This document shows positions 1 to 6,873 of a stretch of DNA of 9,159 nucleotides, piece after piece. The position numbers and the translations under genes are program-made. The first letter of the stretch is position 1; every line of letters begins with the position of its first letter. Below the pieces are notes generated by a model. That model worked only from the letters and a program-made list of their open reading frames with translations, was not told where the DNA came from and made no database searches. Origin of the DNA: Pseudomonadota bacterium (GTDB lineage: Bacteria; Desulfobacterota; BSN033; WVXP01; G020346125); the NCBI GenBank assembly GCA_030608745.1, contig JAUWDQ010000102.1, forward strand, positions 1-9,159. Direction: 5' to 3'.

Positions 1-4
1 GTAT

Positions 5-1300
5 TCATTTCCCATATGCCTCCGCCGCCACTTCCTCGATGGATTGCAGGATCTTATCCAGCTTGGCCGGGTTGTTGACGTACTCGAGCGTGGCCTTCCA
101 GAAGAAATCGTTGACCTTGGCGGGCATGAGGTCCGAACCGTCGAAGCGGAAAACCTTGGCATTGGCCAACTGCAATGCCATCTCCCTGGCAAGGACGTCA
201 GGATAAGTATCGGGCTTCACATTCCTGTTGGAAGCTATGAAAGCGCCTTTTTTTACCCATATCTCCTGCGCTCGGGCCGTGGAGAGGTACCGGACGAATG
301 AGCGGGCTCCAGGGGTATCCTTGGTGAGGACGATTAAATCGGCCCCCCCTGTCACCCCACCGCCATATCTGGGCTCAATAGTGGGAAAGGGAAAGAAGGC
401 ATAATCCTCTCCTGGCCTAAGGTTCGGATACTGCTTCTGTATGAAGCCCTGGGCGAAGCCACCCAGGTAGTTCATGTAAGCACCTGGCGGTGTGGTGTAG
501 GGTACGTACGAACCGTATATGAAATTGGTTGCCAGCACACCAGCGGGCCCCCCGTAAACATACTTCGGGGTGTGGACGATTCTGCCCAGAGTTTCGAAGG
601 ATCTCCTGATGCCCGGGGCCGTCCATGGAATCTCATGGCCGACCCACTTATCGTAGATCTCAGGGCCGAACCGGTTGAGCAGAATGATCTCGATCCAATC
701 CGTGAGCGGCCAACCTGTTGCGGCACCACTTTCCGCGCCGATAACCCACGGCGTGCCCCCCTCGGAGACGATTTTATGGGAAAGAGCTATCGCTTCCTCC
801 CACGTTTTCGGCACCGAATAACCCTTTGCCTTGAAATTCTTGGGACTATACCAGACGGTTCCTTTACTCGTGGCCTTATAGAAGATTGCGTAAAGATTGC
901 CCCGGTATCTCCCCAGGTCGAGCCAGGTCCGTGCGTAATCGCTCTGAATGCGCTTCATGTCTAAGATTGTGTCCAGGGCGACCAATTTGCCTCTCTCGGC
1001 GAGTTCGCGCATGAACCCGGGGTTGGGGAGAATCGTTACCTCGGGAGGATCACCGACTTCAAGCCGAGTGGTGAGAACGGCGTTCAAATCGCGGGTGGAA
1101 ACAAAGGCCATGGTATAGTCGGTCTCGTTTTCCCAAGGGGTTACGACATCCTGAAAATCCTTAAGCTCACCGCCACTCCATGGGCCGAGGACGTTTACCA
1201 CTTGCTTCCCCATATCCGCTTGGGCGGGGGACAATGGCGTTGAAAGCAACCCCCAGAAGGTTAACAGAGTGGCTAACGCTATTCCCTGATTGGCTTTCAT
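5..1300 (-). CDS. ABC transporter sugar-binding protein, family 1 (AglE-like)
   Basis: Periplasmic solute-binding protein of 431 residues that would deliver a carbohydrate to an inner-membrane ABC importer. Residues 1-28 form a signal peptide (Lys2, hydrophobic 7-19, AQA before Asp29). The mature part has features I associate with alpha-glucoside-binding proteins of the AglE type: VLGPWSGGE near the mature N-terminus, GDPPEVTILPNPG, VWYSPKNFKAKGY, PKTWEEA, TGWPLTDWIE and YDKWVGHEIPW. The open frame extends upstream to 1564, but I chose the ATG at 1298-1300. It has a strong AGGAGGAG ribosome site at 1308-1315, 7 nt upstream, and it starts a proper signal peptide; the extension would translate a palindromic repeat. 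Stop TGA at 5-7. Permease genes probably follow beyond the window edge, but that cannot be seen. The binding-protein family is confident; the sugar specificity is inference. Confidence 0.9.
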   Translation of the reverse strand: MKANQGIALATLLTFWGLLSTPLSPAQADMGKQVVNVLGPWSGGELKDFQDVVTPWENETDYTMAFVSTRDLNAVLTTRLEVGDPPEVTILPNPGFMRELAERGKLVALDTILDMKRIQSDYARTWLDLGRYRGNLYAIFYKATSKGTVWYSPKNFKAKGYSVPKTWEEAIALSHKIVSEGGTPWVIGAESGAATGWPLTDWIEIILLNRFGPEIYDKWVGHEIPWTAPGIRRSFETLGRIVHTPKYVYGGPAGVLATNFIYGSYVPYTTPPGAYMNYLGGFAQGFIQKQYPNLRPGEDYAFFPFPTIEPRYGGGVTGGADLIVLTKDTPGARSFVRYLSTARAQEIWVKKGAFIASNRNVKPDTYPDVLAREMALQLANAKVFRFDGSDLMPAKVNDFFWKATLEYVNNPAKLDKILQSIEEVAAEAYGK

Positions 1301-1307
1301 CGGGAAT

Positions 1308-1315
1308 CTCCTCCT
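1308..1315 (-). promoter_or_regulatory. Ribosome binding site deciding the start of the sugar-binding protein
   Basis: On the minus strand the bases read AGGAGGAG, 7 nt before the ATG at 1300. This near-perfect Shine-Dalgarno sequence favours that start over the upstream in-frame start at 1564. Confidence 0.75.
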
Positions 1316-1363
1316 GTTCCTTTGGATTTTGAGCTTCGTGGAAAGATCATGAAAGTTCTCTTT

Positions 1364-1489
1364 GACGGCTTCGTAAAAAGTCCATCTGCGGCGTTGCGCT
1401 TCATCTTTAGTCACTGCGGCGTACTGGTAAGTACGCCTCATTCCTAAAGATTCGCCCGCCTTGCATCTGGAGCTTTTTACTGTGCCGTC
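1364..1489. repeat. Long imperfect palindromic intergenic repeat
   Basis: The element is bounded by GACGGC (1364-1369) and its complement GCCGTC (1484-1489). The arms pair imperfectly over about 46 bases, including GTAAAAAG against CTTTTTAC and ATCTTTAG against CTAAAGAT. At the centre is a perfect 8-bp hairpin: GGCGTACT at 1418-1425, a GGTA loop, and AGTACGCC at 1430-1437. Just outside, GACCTTTTACGAA (1499-1511) is nearly complementary to TTCGTAAAAAGTC (1370-1382), so an alternative outer pairing exists. The layout resembles a dispersed intergenic REP/MITE-like family that I recall, without a database check, from Desulfobacterota genomes. It often gives false ORFs, as it does here. No transposase is present in the window. 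Confidence 0.75.
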
Positions 1490-1529
1490 TGATTTATGAC
1501 CTTTTACGAAACCATTATCTTTAACATCG

Positions 1530-1558
1530 ATGATATTCAATTGTCCCCGAGAGGTCAA
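1530..1558 (-). promoter_or_regulatory. Candidate sigma-70 promoter for the sugar-binding protein gene
   Basis: Minus strand: -35 box TTGACC (1553-1558), 17-base spacer, -10 box TATCAT (1530-1535); each box matches consensus at 5 of 6 positions. Transcription would start near 1523, giving a leader of about 220 nt that contains the whole palindromic repeat. This is a motif match only; a promoter closer to 1300 cannot be excluded. Confidence 0.45.
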
Positions 1559-1637
1559 ACGCAAAAATTGGAATTTTTAAACTTTCCCGCAAAAAGGGGT
1601 GTCTAATGGGTAAAAATGAAAAGGAGAGGAGCCTGAG

Positions 1638-2552
1638 ATGAAAAGGATTCGAATCGTGTTTGCCACCTTCATCGCCACCTCGGTGATTCTCCTCCCGTGG
1701 TTCTTGACAGGGAGGGGTTACTGCAGAGGGAGTCTTGAGATAAGGGAGATCTTTGGTGAGGTTAAAGACCTTAGCAGGGAGATCAGCCTCCTCAACCTCA
1801 TCAGTGGTCTTTATCTTTCTCCCGAACAGATGAACCAGATGCTGGCCATCTTGAGAAAGGTCGAGGCAATAAGAGGGGATTACCAGTCAAGGGCCGTCTC
1901 TGAGGCCCACCAGATGGAGGAGATCCTGAAGGAGTTTAGGGAAATTTTAGGCCGGGATGAGGAGATTGATCAAGGGCTCATCCGGGAATTCCGTCGAGCC
2001 AAGAAGAGAGGGCAGGACTTGAGGGAGGAGTTCCACGGTGCATTAATCCCCTATCAGGATGAGATGAAAAGCGTCCTTAATGAAAATCAGATTGCCCTAA
2101 TCGATGGGTTCAAACCCTGTATTGTCCCTCCCCACGACACCCGAAATCCGACTCGTATCGGCCAGGACTCCGGAGATACCCGAATGGGGGAAAGGCTTTT
2201 GACGCGGGTGAGGCAGATGGATGAAAATGTCTACCAAAGGCGAAAACCCCTCCTCATCGAGCGTCATATCGGGAAGGTCGAACGCCACGTTGGCCTCTTT
2301 TCGGATGAGGAGAGGGCGGAAGAGGAGAGCCGACTGGCCGATATCTTCAAAAGGGCTCGGGAACTTTCCGACTTGGACTTCGAGGCCCAGAAGGGCGATC
2401 TGGCTCGAGAGCTCAAGGGACCCCACGAAAAGGCCCTGCAGAGCCGCCATCGTAAGCGGAGAGGCGATTTGGATAAACTGGGGAAATTCCTCCTCGATCC
2501 AAAGCTCATCCCTATTCTGGAAAAGCGATTGACCCGGGTAAGTGCCCGGTAA
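1638..2552 (+). CDS. Uncharacterised exported helical protein with LTxxQ-like motifs
   Basis: A 304-residue protein I do not recognise. Residues 2-5 are basic (KRIR) and 6-23 hydrophobic, so it has a signal peptide or N-terminal anchor and probably works in the periplasm; the Cys at 29 lacks a proper lipobox. The rest is highly charged and predicted helical by eye. Two motifs resemble the LTxxQ signature of Spy/CpxP-type periplasmic proteins: LSPEQ (60-64, followed by MNQML) and LNENQ (147-151, followed by IALI). A proline-rich segment, FKPCIVPP (158-165), separates two halves of similar character. ATG at 1638 is preceded by AAGGAGAGGA (1621-1630). Stop TAA at 2550-2552, followed by a hairpin terminator. 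It is transcribed divergently from the sugar-binding protein gene and convergently with the oxidoreductase operon, so it appears to be a single-gene unit. A Spy-like or metal-sensor-like role is speculation. Confidence 0.8.
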   Translation: MKRIRIVFATFIATSVILLPWFLTGRGYCRGSLEIREIFGEVKDLSREISLLNLISGLYLSPEQMNQMLAILRKVEAIRGDYQSRAVSEAHQMEEILKEFREILGRDEEIDQGLIREFRRAKKRGQDLREEFHGALIPYQDEMKSVLNENQIALIDGFKPCIVPPHDTRNPTRIGQDSGDTRMGERLLTRVRQMDENVYQRRKPLLIERHIGKVERHVGLFSDEERAEEESRLADIFKRARELSDLDFEAQKGDLARELKGPHEKALQSRHRKRRGDLDKLGKFLLDPKLIPILEKRLTRVSAR

Positions 2553-2581
2553 ATGTATTAACTAATTTCCCAGGCCGTCGG

Positions 2582-2604
2582 AGGCAGGCCCATGGCGTCT
2601 GCCT
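2582..2604 (+). terminator. Rho-independent terminator between convergent genes
   Basis: AGGCAG (2582-2587) pairs with CTGCCT (2599-2604). The stem extends inward through GCC/GGC with a 2-nt bulge and a CAT loop, and is followed by TTCTT. It lies 30 bases after the stop of the exported-protein gene. The T tail is on the plus strand only, so it mainly serves that gene, though the stem could also stop the opposing operon. Confidence 0.6.
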
Positions 2605-2607
2605 TTC

Positions 2608-2922
2608 TTATTCCTGGACCATCTCTATGGCCTTCTTGGGACATACGGCCGCACAAATACCACAACCCTTGCAGTAATCGTAGTCAATCTCCACCTGCCC
2701 CGTGACGTCGCTCCTCGTGATGCATAGGTCCGGGCAGAGAAGGGTGCAGATATCGCAACTTTGGCAGGAGAGCGTAGCCAGACATCGGGAGGCCTCAGAA
2801 ACGGCCTCCTTCTCAGGGAATCCCTCCTCCACCAAGTCGAAACTCCTCCTCCTTTGCTCCACGGGAAGGGAAGGGTTCCTCACTCTCTTTTTCCTCTCGA
2901 GCTCGCAGGTCTTGAAAATCAT
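2608..2922 (-). CDS. 2[4Fe-4S] ferredoxin, delta-like subunit of the oxidoreductase operon
   Basis: A 104-residue bacterial-type ferredoxin. Cluster-binding motifs are C53-xx-C56-xx-C59-xxx-C63-P and C84-xx-C87-xx-C90-xxx-C94-P, enough for two [4Fe-4S] clusters, with extra cysteines at 6, 47 and 67. The second motif context (DYDYCKGCGIC, then CPKKAIEM) is typical of the delta subunit of pyruvate/2-oxoacid:ferredoxin oxidoreductases. The segment before the clusters (FPEKEAVSEASRCL) resembles the stretch that precedes ferredoxin domains in GltD-type fusion proteins. It is the last gene of the operon. Its ATG (2920-2922) shares one base with the TAA of the upstream gene (TAATG), so the two are probably translationally coupled. 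It probably carries electrons between the thiamine enzyme and the flavoprotein; that role is inferred from the family and the gene order. Confidence 0.88.
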   Translation of the reverse strand: MIFKTCELERKKRVRNPSLPVEQRRRSFDLVEEGFPEKEAVSEASRCLATLSCQSCDICTLLCPDLCITRSDVTGQVEIDYDYCKGCGICAAVCPKKAIEMVQE

Positions 2923-4361
2923 TACACCGATCCCCTGGTAGTGAGGAAGCGATGAACCGACTGAGCGGCCTTCTTTCCAGAAGCCATAGCCTCTACCACC
3001 GAGGAGGGGCCTGTTACCAAGTCCCCGGCGGCGAAGACTCCCTCTCGGGTCGTCGCCAACTCCTCATCGGTGGTGATGGTATTTCCCTTTGATATTCCCA
3101 AAGGGTAATCATGGGGCAGCCACGACAGGTCCGGTTCTTGACCGACAGCAGCGATGATGGAATCGGCCTCAACCTCGAACTCGGTTCCCTCGATGACCAT
3201 GAAAGATCTCCTCTTCCCCTTCTCACGCCTTCCCATCTTGGTGCGTACGCACCTCAACCCCTCCACCCTTCCCCGGTGGCTCAAGATCGCGATAGGCAGT
3301 GATTGAACTTGAACCTCAACCCCCTCCTCAAGGGCCTCGTCGACTTCCCCCCTGCCCGCGGGCATATCCTCCAAAGCCCTCCTGTATAGAATAGTCACCT
3401 TTTCAGACTCCATCCTCAGGGCCGTTCGGGCGGCATCCAGGGCAGCATATCCTCCCCCAATGACGACCACCCTTTTCCCCAAATCGACTGAGCGGCCCAG
3501 ACTGAATTCCCTCAATAGGGAGAGACAGTCAAAATATGCCTCCAATCCATCCTCGCCCTCCACCCCCAAATTTAAAGAGCGCTGTGCCCCTACGGCGAGG
3601 ATGAGGGCCTCAGAATCATCGAGGAGGGTCTTCCAGGAATCCCTTCCTCCAACTCGGCAATTGGTTTTAATCTCTACCCCCATGGCCTCGATATAGCCGA
3701 TATCCCCCTCGACGGCCCTTTGGGGAAGGCGAAAGGAGGGGATTCCCATGGCCAATATCCCCCCCGGCTTCGAGTGGGCCTCGAAAATCCTGACACCATA
3801 GCCCATGCGGGCTAAGTCATGGGCTGCCGCTAAGCCGGCGGGCCCGGACCCAATGATGGAAATAAGCTTTTCCCTCCTCGAAGGAACCGACGGCGGGTCT
3901 GGCTGCTTCGTCGAAGCGTGTTCCACGATGAACCGCTTCAGGGCCCTGATGGAGAGGGGGTCATCGATCCATTCCCTCAAACACGCCTCTTCACAGGGAC
4001 GGGAGCAGATAAATCCACATACGGAGGGAAGGGGGTTTGCTTCCCGGACAATAGCCATTGCTTCCCCATCCATTCCCATAGCTACCTTCTCGATATAGCC
4101 CCTTACATCCTGGCCCAGGGGACAGGCTTGTTGACAGGGAGCAGGAGGGAGGCTTTCTCCGATGGGGGAAATTGAAACTGGCTCCCGATTCCGATAAATT
4201 TCTCCCCGAAGGCTCTCCTCCTCGCGGGTATATTCCCGCAGGATTTCGGCAGGACATCCCCGCTGGCAGACTGAGCATGGCCCACATCGCAGGAGATCGA
4301 TTATTGGCCGATGAGTTCTCCCCGCCACCATGGGAGGGAGCTCTTTGGGTCTACCTTTCAT
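2922..4361 (-). CDS. GltD-like FAD/NAD(P)-dependent iron-sulfur oxidoreductase
   Basis: A 479-residue flavoprotein related to the small subunit of glutamate synthase. In order: a ferredoxin-type motif C26-xx-C29-xx-C32-xxx-C36-P near the N-terminus; the GltD/DPD-type helical iron-sulfur region with C76, C80, C115, C119, C123 and C127 (CGFICSRPCEEAC); an FAD-binding GSGPAG (171-176) with a following acidic residue (FEA); a second nucleotide-binding loop, GGGYAA (302-307), in IGGGYAALDAARTAL followed by ILYRR, as in the NADPH site of GltD; and the C-terminal flavin motif FAAGDLVTG (443-451). I chose ATG 4361 over the longer frame to 4490. It has AAGAGGA just upstream, and the longer frame lies inside the upstream gene. 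It overlaps the gamma gene by 11 nt and the ferredoxin gene by 1 nt. No glutamate synthase large subunit is present, so electron transfer between ferredoxin and NAD(P)(H) for the neighbouring oxidoreductase is the likely job. Confidence 0.88.
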   Translation of the reverse strand: MKGRPKELPPMVAGRTHRPIIDLLRCGPCSVCQRGCPAEILREYTREEESLRGEIYRNREPVSISPIGESLPPAPCQQACPLGQDVRGYIEKVAMGMDGEAMAIVREANPLPSVCGFICSRPCEEACLREWIDDPLSIRALKRFIVEHASTKQPDPPSVPSRREKLISIIGSGPAGLAAAHDLARMGYGVRIFEAHSKPGGILAMGIPSFRLPQRAVEGDIGYIEAMGVEIKTNCRVGGRDSWKTLLDDSEALILAVGAQRSLNLGVEGEDGLEAYFDCLSLLREFSLGRSVDLGKRVVVIGGGYAALDAARTALRMESEKVTILYRRALEDMPAGRGEVDEALEEGVEVQVQSLPIAILSHRGRVEGLRCVRTKMGRREKGKRRSFMVIEGTEFEVEADSIIAAVGQEPDLSWLPHDYPLGISKGNTITTDEELATTREGVFAAGDLVTGPSSVVEAMASGKKAAQSVHRFLTTRGSV

Positions 4362-4893
4362 GGATTTCCTCTTTCCAATGAAAACCCAATGCGGCGGCCT
4401 TTCTATTGAGCTCGAGAAACTTCCCCTTAACGCTCTCGTCAATTGCCCGAAGGAGCGCTCCTTGTGAGACGATCCCGGTCTGAGCCACAACGGCCGCGAG
4501 CAAAATTACATTGGCAACCCGTTTTTCCTCCACATTTCGAAGGGCCATCTCGGTAGCCGGAACTTCGACCATACCTCTTCGCCGGCGGGGGACAATGAAC
4601 TGGGAATCGTAAAAGATCAAACCACCCTTGGCCACTTGGCGGGAAAAGAGGTCATAAGCTCGTTGGGACATCACTACCACGATATCCGGAATCGTGACCT
4701 GGGGGAAATCAATGGGATCTTCGGATATGACTACCTCCGACCGACACGCAGCACCTCTGGCCGCTACACCATAGGAGTTTGATCCGGCCACGAACTTGCC
4801 TTCGAAGGTGGCCGCCCGGCCGAGGAGCAATCCCGCCAAAACGATCCCTTGTCCTCCAAACCCCCCGAATCTAATCTGTACTGTCTTCGACAT
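4351..4893 (-). CDS. korC: 2-oxoacid:ferredoxin oxidoreductase, gamma subunit
   Basis: A 180-residue protein matching the gamma domain of pyruvate/2-oxoglutarate:ferredoxin oxidoreductases. It opens with the family signature IRFGGFGGQGIVLAG (7-21) and continues with GSNSYGVAARGAACRSEVVIS (roughly 37-57), then P-D-IVVVMSQ. The subunit takes part in CoA-dependent release of the acyl product and assembles with the alpha and beta subunits in the cytoplasm. The open frame reaches up to 5139, but its first 82 codons would lie inside the beta gene. ATG 4893 starts exactly at the conserved domain and overlaps the end of the beta gene by 23 nt. GGGGAG upstream is a modest ribosome site. The korC symbol assumes a 2-oxoglutarate enzyme; branched-chain (vor) specificity is an alternative. 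Confidence 0.9.
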   Translation of the reverse strand: MSKTVQIRFGGFGGQGIVLAGLLLGRAATFEGKFVAGSNSYGVAARGAACRSEVVISEDPIDFPQVTIPDIVVVMSQRAYDLFSRQVAKGGLIFYDSQFIVPRRRRGMVEVPATEMALRNVEEKRVANVILLAAVVAQTGIVSQGALLRAIDESVKGKFLELNRKAAALGFHWKEEIHER

Positions 4894-5647
4894 CGCCCCA
4901 CTCCCCGGTAATGATCTTTTCCTCCAACTCTTCCCGAGAAAGCCCCTCCGCCTCCTCCCTGGGGATGCATTTCTCCATCGCCCATTCCATGATCTTCGGC
5001 GCCGATTCCAGAAGGTTTTTCGAACCGAATTGGGTGACACAGGGCGAGAGTACCTCGATGAAGGAAAAACCCTTGAAGGAGAGGGACTTTTTGATGGATT
5101 CCATGAGGGCCAGCGGTTGGGTGACGGAATACCGGGCAACGTATCTCCCCCCGGCGGCCTCGACGAGCTTGCAGAGGTCGAAGGGCCTTTCGGGGTTCCC
5201 CAAAGGGGTCGTTGAAGTAGTGAATCCCTGGGGAGTAGTAGGCGCCACCTGACCGCCGGTCATCCCGTAGATCATATTGTTCGCGCAGATCACCTTAAGG
5301 TCAATGTCCCGCCGTGCCGCATGGATGAGGTGATTTCCCCCGATGGAGGAGAGATCCCCGTCGCCGCTGATCACCATTACCCTGAGCTTGGGGTTATAGA
5401 GCTTCGCCCCCGTGGCGAAGGCTATGGCCCGGCCATGGGTGGTGTGGAGGGTATCTGCATTGAAATGGGGGCTGGGTATCCATGCGGCGCATCCAATCCC
5501 CGATACGAAGAGCATCTCCCGCATGTCGATACCCAATGCATGGATGGATCTCAATACAAGGCCAAGGAGGATGCCATGGCCGCACCCGGGGCAAAAGGGG
5601 GTCGAAGGAATCCCCGACCTCAGGTATTGTTCCATTGCCCTAACCAT
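4871..5647 (-). CDS. korB: 2-oxoacid:ferredoxin oxidoreductase, beta (thiamine diphosphate) subunit
   Basis: A 258-residue catalytic subunit that binds thiamine diphosphate and, with the alpha subunit, oxidatively decarboxylates a 2-oxoacid to acyl-CoA while reducing ferredoxin. Visible motifs are CPGCGHG (19-25), GIGC (50-53), HTTHGRAIAFATG (68-80), the Mg/thiamine motif GDGDLSSIGGNH (95-106), and NNMIYGMTGGQ (123-133) with APTTPQG after it. Cys19, Cys22 and Cys53 fit the cluster ligands of this family; the fourth is likely further on (an SPCVTQFG segment is present). The ATG at 5645-5647 forms TAATG with the stop of the frame-corrected alpha gene and has GAGGG 7 nt upstream. A second ATG four codons later is possible. 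It overlaps the gamma gene by 23 nt. The size and the separate gamma subunit indicate the Kor/Vor type; the exact substrate cannot be told. Confidence 0.92.
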   Translation of the reverse strand: MVRAMEQYLRSGIPSTPFCPGCGHGILLGLVLRSIHALGIDMREMLFVSGIGCAAWIPSPHFNADTLHTTHGRAIAFATGAKLYNPKLRVMVISGDGDLSSIGGNHLIHAARRDIDLKVICANNMIYGMTGGQVAPTTPQGFTTSTTPLGNPERPFDLCKLVEAAGGRYVARYSVTQPLALMESIKKSLSFKGFSFIEVLSPCVTQFGSKNLLESAPKIMEWAMEKCIPREEAEGLSREELEEKIITGEWGDVEDSTD

Positions 5648-6790
5648 TACAGTACCCTCATCAACTCCTTCCGAATTACCTCCGGACGGATTATCTCTCC
5701 GTTGGTTTGGCAGAAGGACACGACCTCACACCGGCTGGATTTCATGGCCTCCCCGGCCACCTGGCCCCCGGTTCATCTCGGGGACGAAGATCTTTTCTAC
5801 CCCTTGGCTCAATTGGGCGACCCGTTCGTGGGGAAACGGCCACAGGGTTTTCAGCCTCATGAACCCCACCCTATGGCCCTCCTCTCGAAGCTCCTTTACG
5901 GCGGTCAAGGCGCTTCTGGCGGTAAACCCATAACAGAGGACTGTCAGCACGGAGTCTTCGATGAAGAACTCCTCGGTGTCAACGATGTGCTGCTGGTTTA
6001 AGAGGATTTTATCGTTGAGCCTTCTCACCAACCTGGAGTGAACCTTTGGGTCATCGGTCCTCCGGATTCCATGGCCATCATGGGTGGACCCCGTAACCAG
6101 GAGGGTTTCTCCTTCACCGAAGGTAGGCATGGGAGGGATCTGACGGGGATTCTTGGAATCAAAGGGAGGCCTTCCCCTGGACTTTTTTCGATCGAAAACC
6201 CTAACCCATGGCTTGATCTCCAAAGTTTCCCGAAGGTGTCCAACGGCTTCGTCACCTAGGACAAATGTCGGAACCCGGTAACGTTCTGCGAAATTGAAGG
6301 CCCGTATGGTCCCATCGTACATCTCCTGGACGCTCCACGGGGAGACGGCGATGATCTGGTAATCCCCGTGGGATCCCCATTTGGCCTGCATGATATCCCC
6401 GCTTCCAACCCGGGTTGCCTGCCCCGTGGCCGGGCCTGCCCGCTGAATATCGACGATGATGCATGGCGTCTCCGTGAAGGTTGCATACCCGATATTTTCC
6501 ATCATCAGACTGAGTCCAGGGCCTGAGGTGGCAGTCATAGCCTTGGCTCCCGCCCACGAGGCACCGATGACCGCTGCAATTGAGGAAAGCTCGTCCTCCA
6601 TCTGGACGAAGATGCCCCCGATCTGGCCGAGACGGTGGGCCATCCTCTCCATAGTCTCCGAGGATGGTGTTATGGGATACCCCCCATAAAAACGGCATCC
6701 GGCGGCAATGGCCCCCTCGGCTACAGCCTCGTTTCCCGAGAGATAGTACCTCCCTGGGGGTAGAGATGCCTTTATGCGCTTCCACGCCAT
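5647..6790 (-). CDS. korA: 2-oxoacid:ferredoxin oxidoreductase, alpha subunit, interrupted by a one-base frameshift
   Basis: The alpha subunit shows SGNEAVAEGAIAAGC, GGYPITPSSE (36-45), QMEDELSSIA, ATSGPGLSLMMENIGYA, GDYQIIAVSPWSVQEMYD and the near-terminal VPEMN, all typical of KorA/VorB. As read, the frame continues to a TGA at 5726-5728 (354 residues) with an atypical Gly-rich tail (RGGHEIQPV). Dropping one base in the five-C run at 5765-5769 gives NRGQVAGE, then NGEIIRPE, the expected family C-terminus. The corrected protein has 380 residues and stops at 5647-5649, sharing one base with the beta ATG. I therefore annotate the full span. ATG 6790 is preferred because GGAGGGG lies 8-9 nt upstream; a GTG two codons earlier and a TTG at 6808 are weaker starts. 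It is the first gene of the operon. The cause may be a sequencing error or a real mutation; if real, this copy may be inactive. Confidence 0.9.
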
Positions 6791-6845
6791 TTTCACAGCC
6801 CCTCCCAAACGCCAGGCCTACGGATGCAAGGATAGCAATTTCTCC

Positions 6846-6873
6846 ACTATATGTAAATTGTAATAAATTGCAA
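6846..6873 (-). promoter_or_regulatory. Candidate sigma-70 promoter of the oxidoreductase operon
   Basis: Minus strand: -35 TTGCAA (6868-6873), 16-base spacer, -10 TATAGT (6846-6851; 5 of 6 consensus). It lies about 55 bases before the korA ATG, in an A+T-rich patch within G+C-rich surroundings. The -35 is only 4 of 6, as expected if an activator helps. A tandem 10-bp repeat covers the -35 box and most of the spacer. Confidence 0.5.
6854..6873. repeat. Tandem 10-bp repeat TAAATTGyAA overlapping the korA promoter
   Basis: TAAATTGTAA (6854-6863) is directly followed by TAAATTGCAA (6864-6873), one mismatch in ten. The period is one turn of the helix, so both copies face the same side. Its position over the -35 box and spacer suggests a regulator binding site; the regulator is not identifiable here. 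Confidence 0.45.

Noticed and set aside
1301..1564. N-terminal extension of the sugar-binding protein frame
   Set aside because: It lacks a ribosome site, translates the palindromic repeat, and would bury the signal peptide 88 residues inside the protein.
4894..5139. N-terminal extension of the gamma subunit frame
   Set aside because: It is Arg/Pro/Ser-rich noise antiparallel in frame to the beta gene end; the conserved domain starts exactly at the ATG at 4893.
5321..6001. A 226-residue plus-strand open frame
   Set aside because: It lies antisense to the alpha and beta genes, which have strong family motifs; its composition is typical of a shadow frame.
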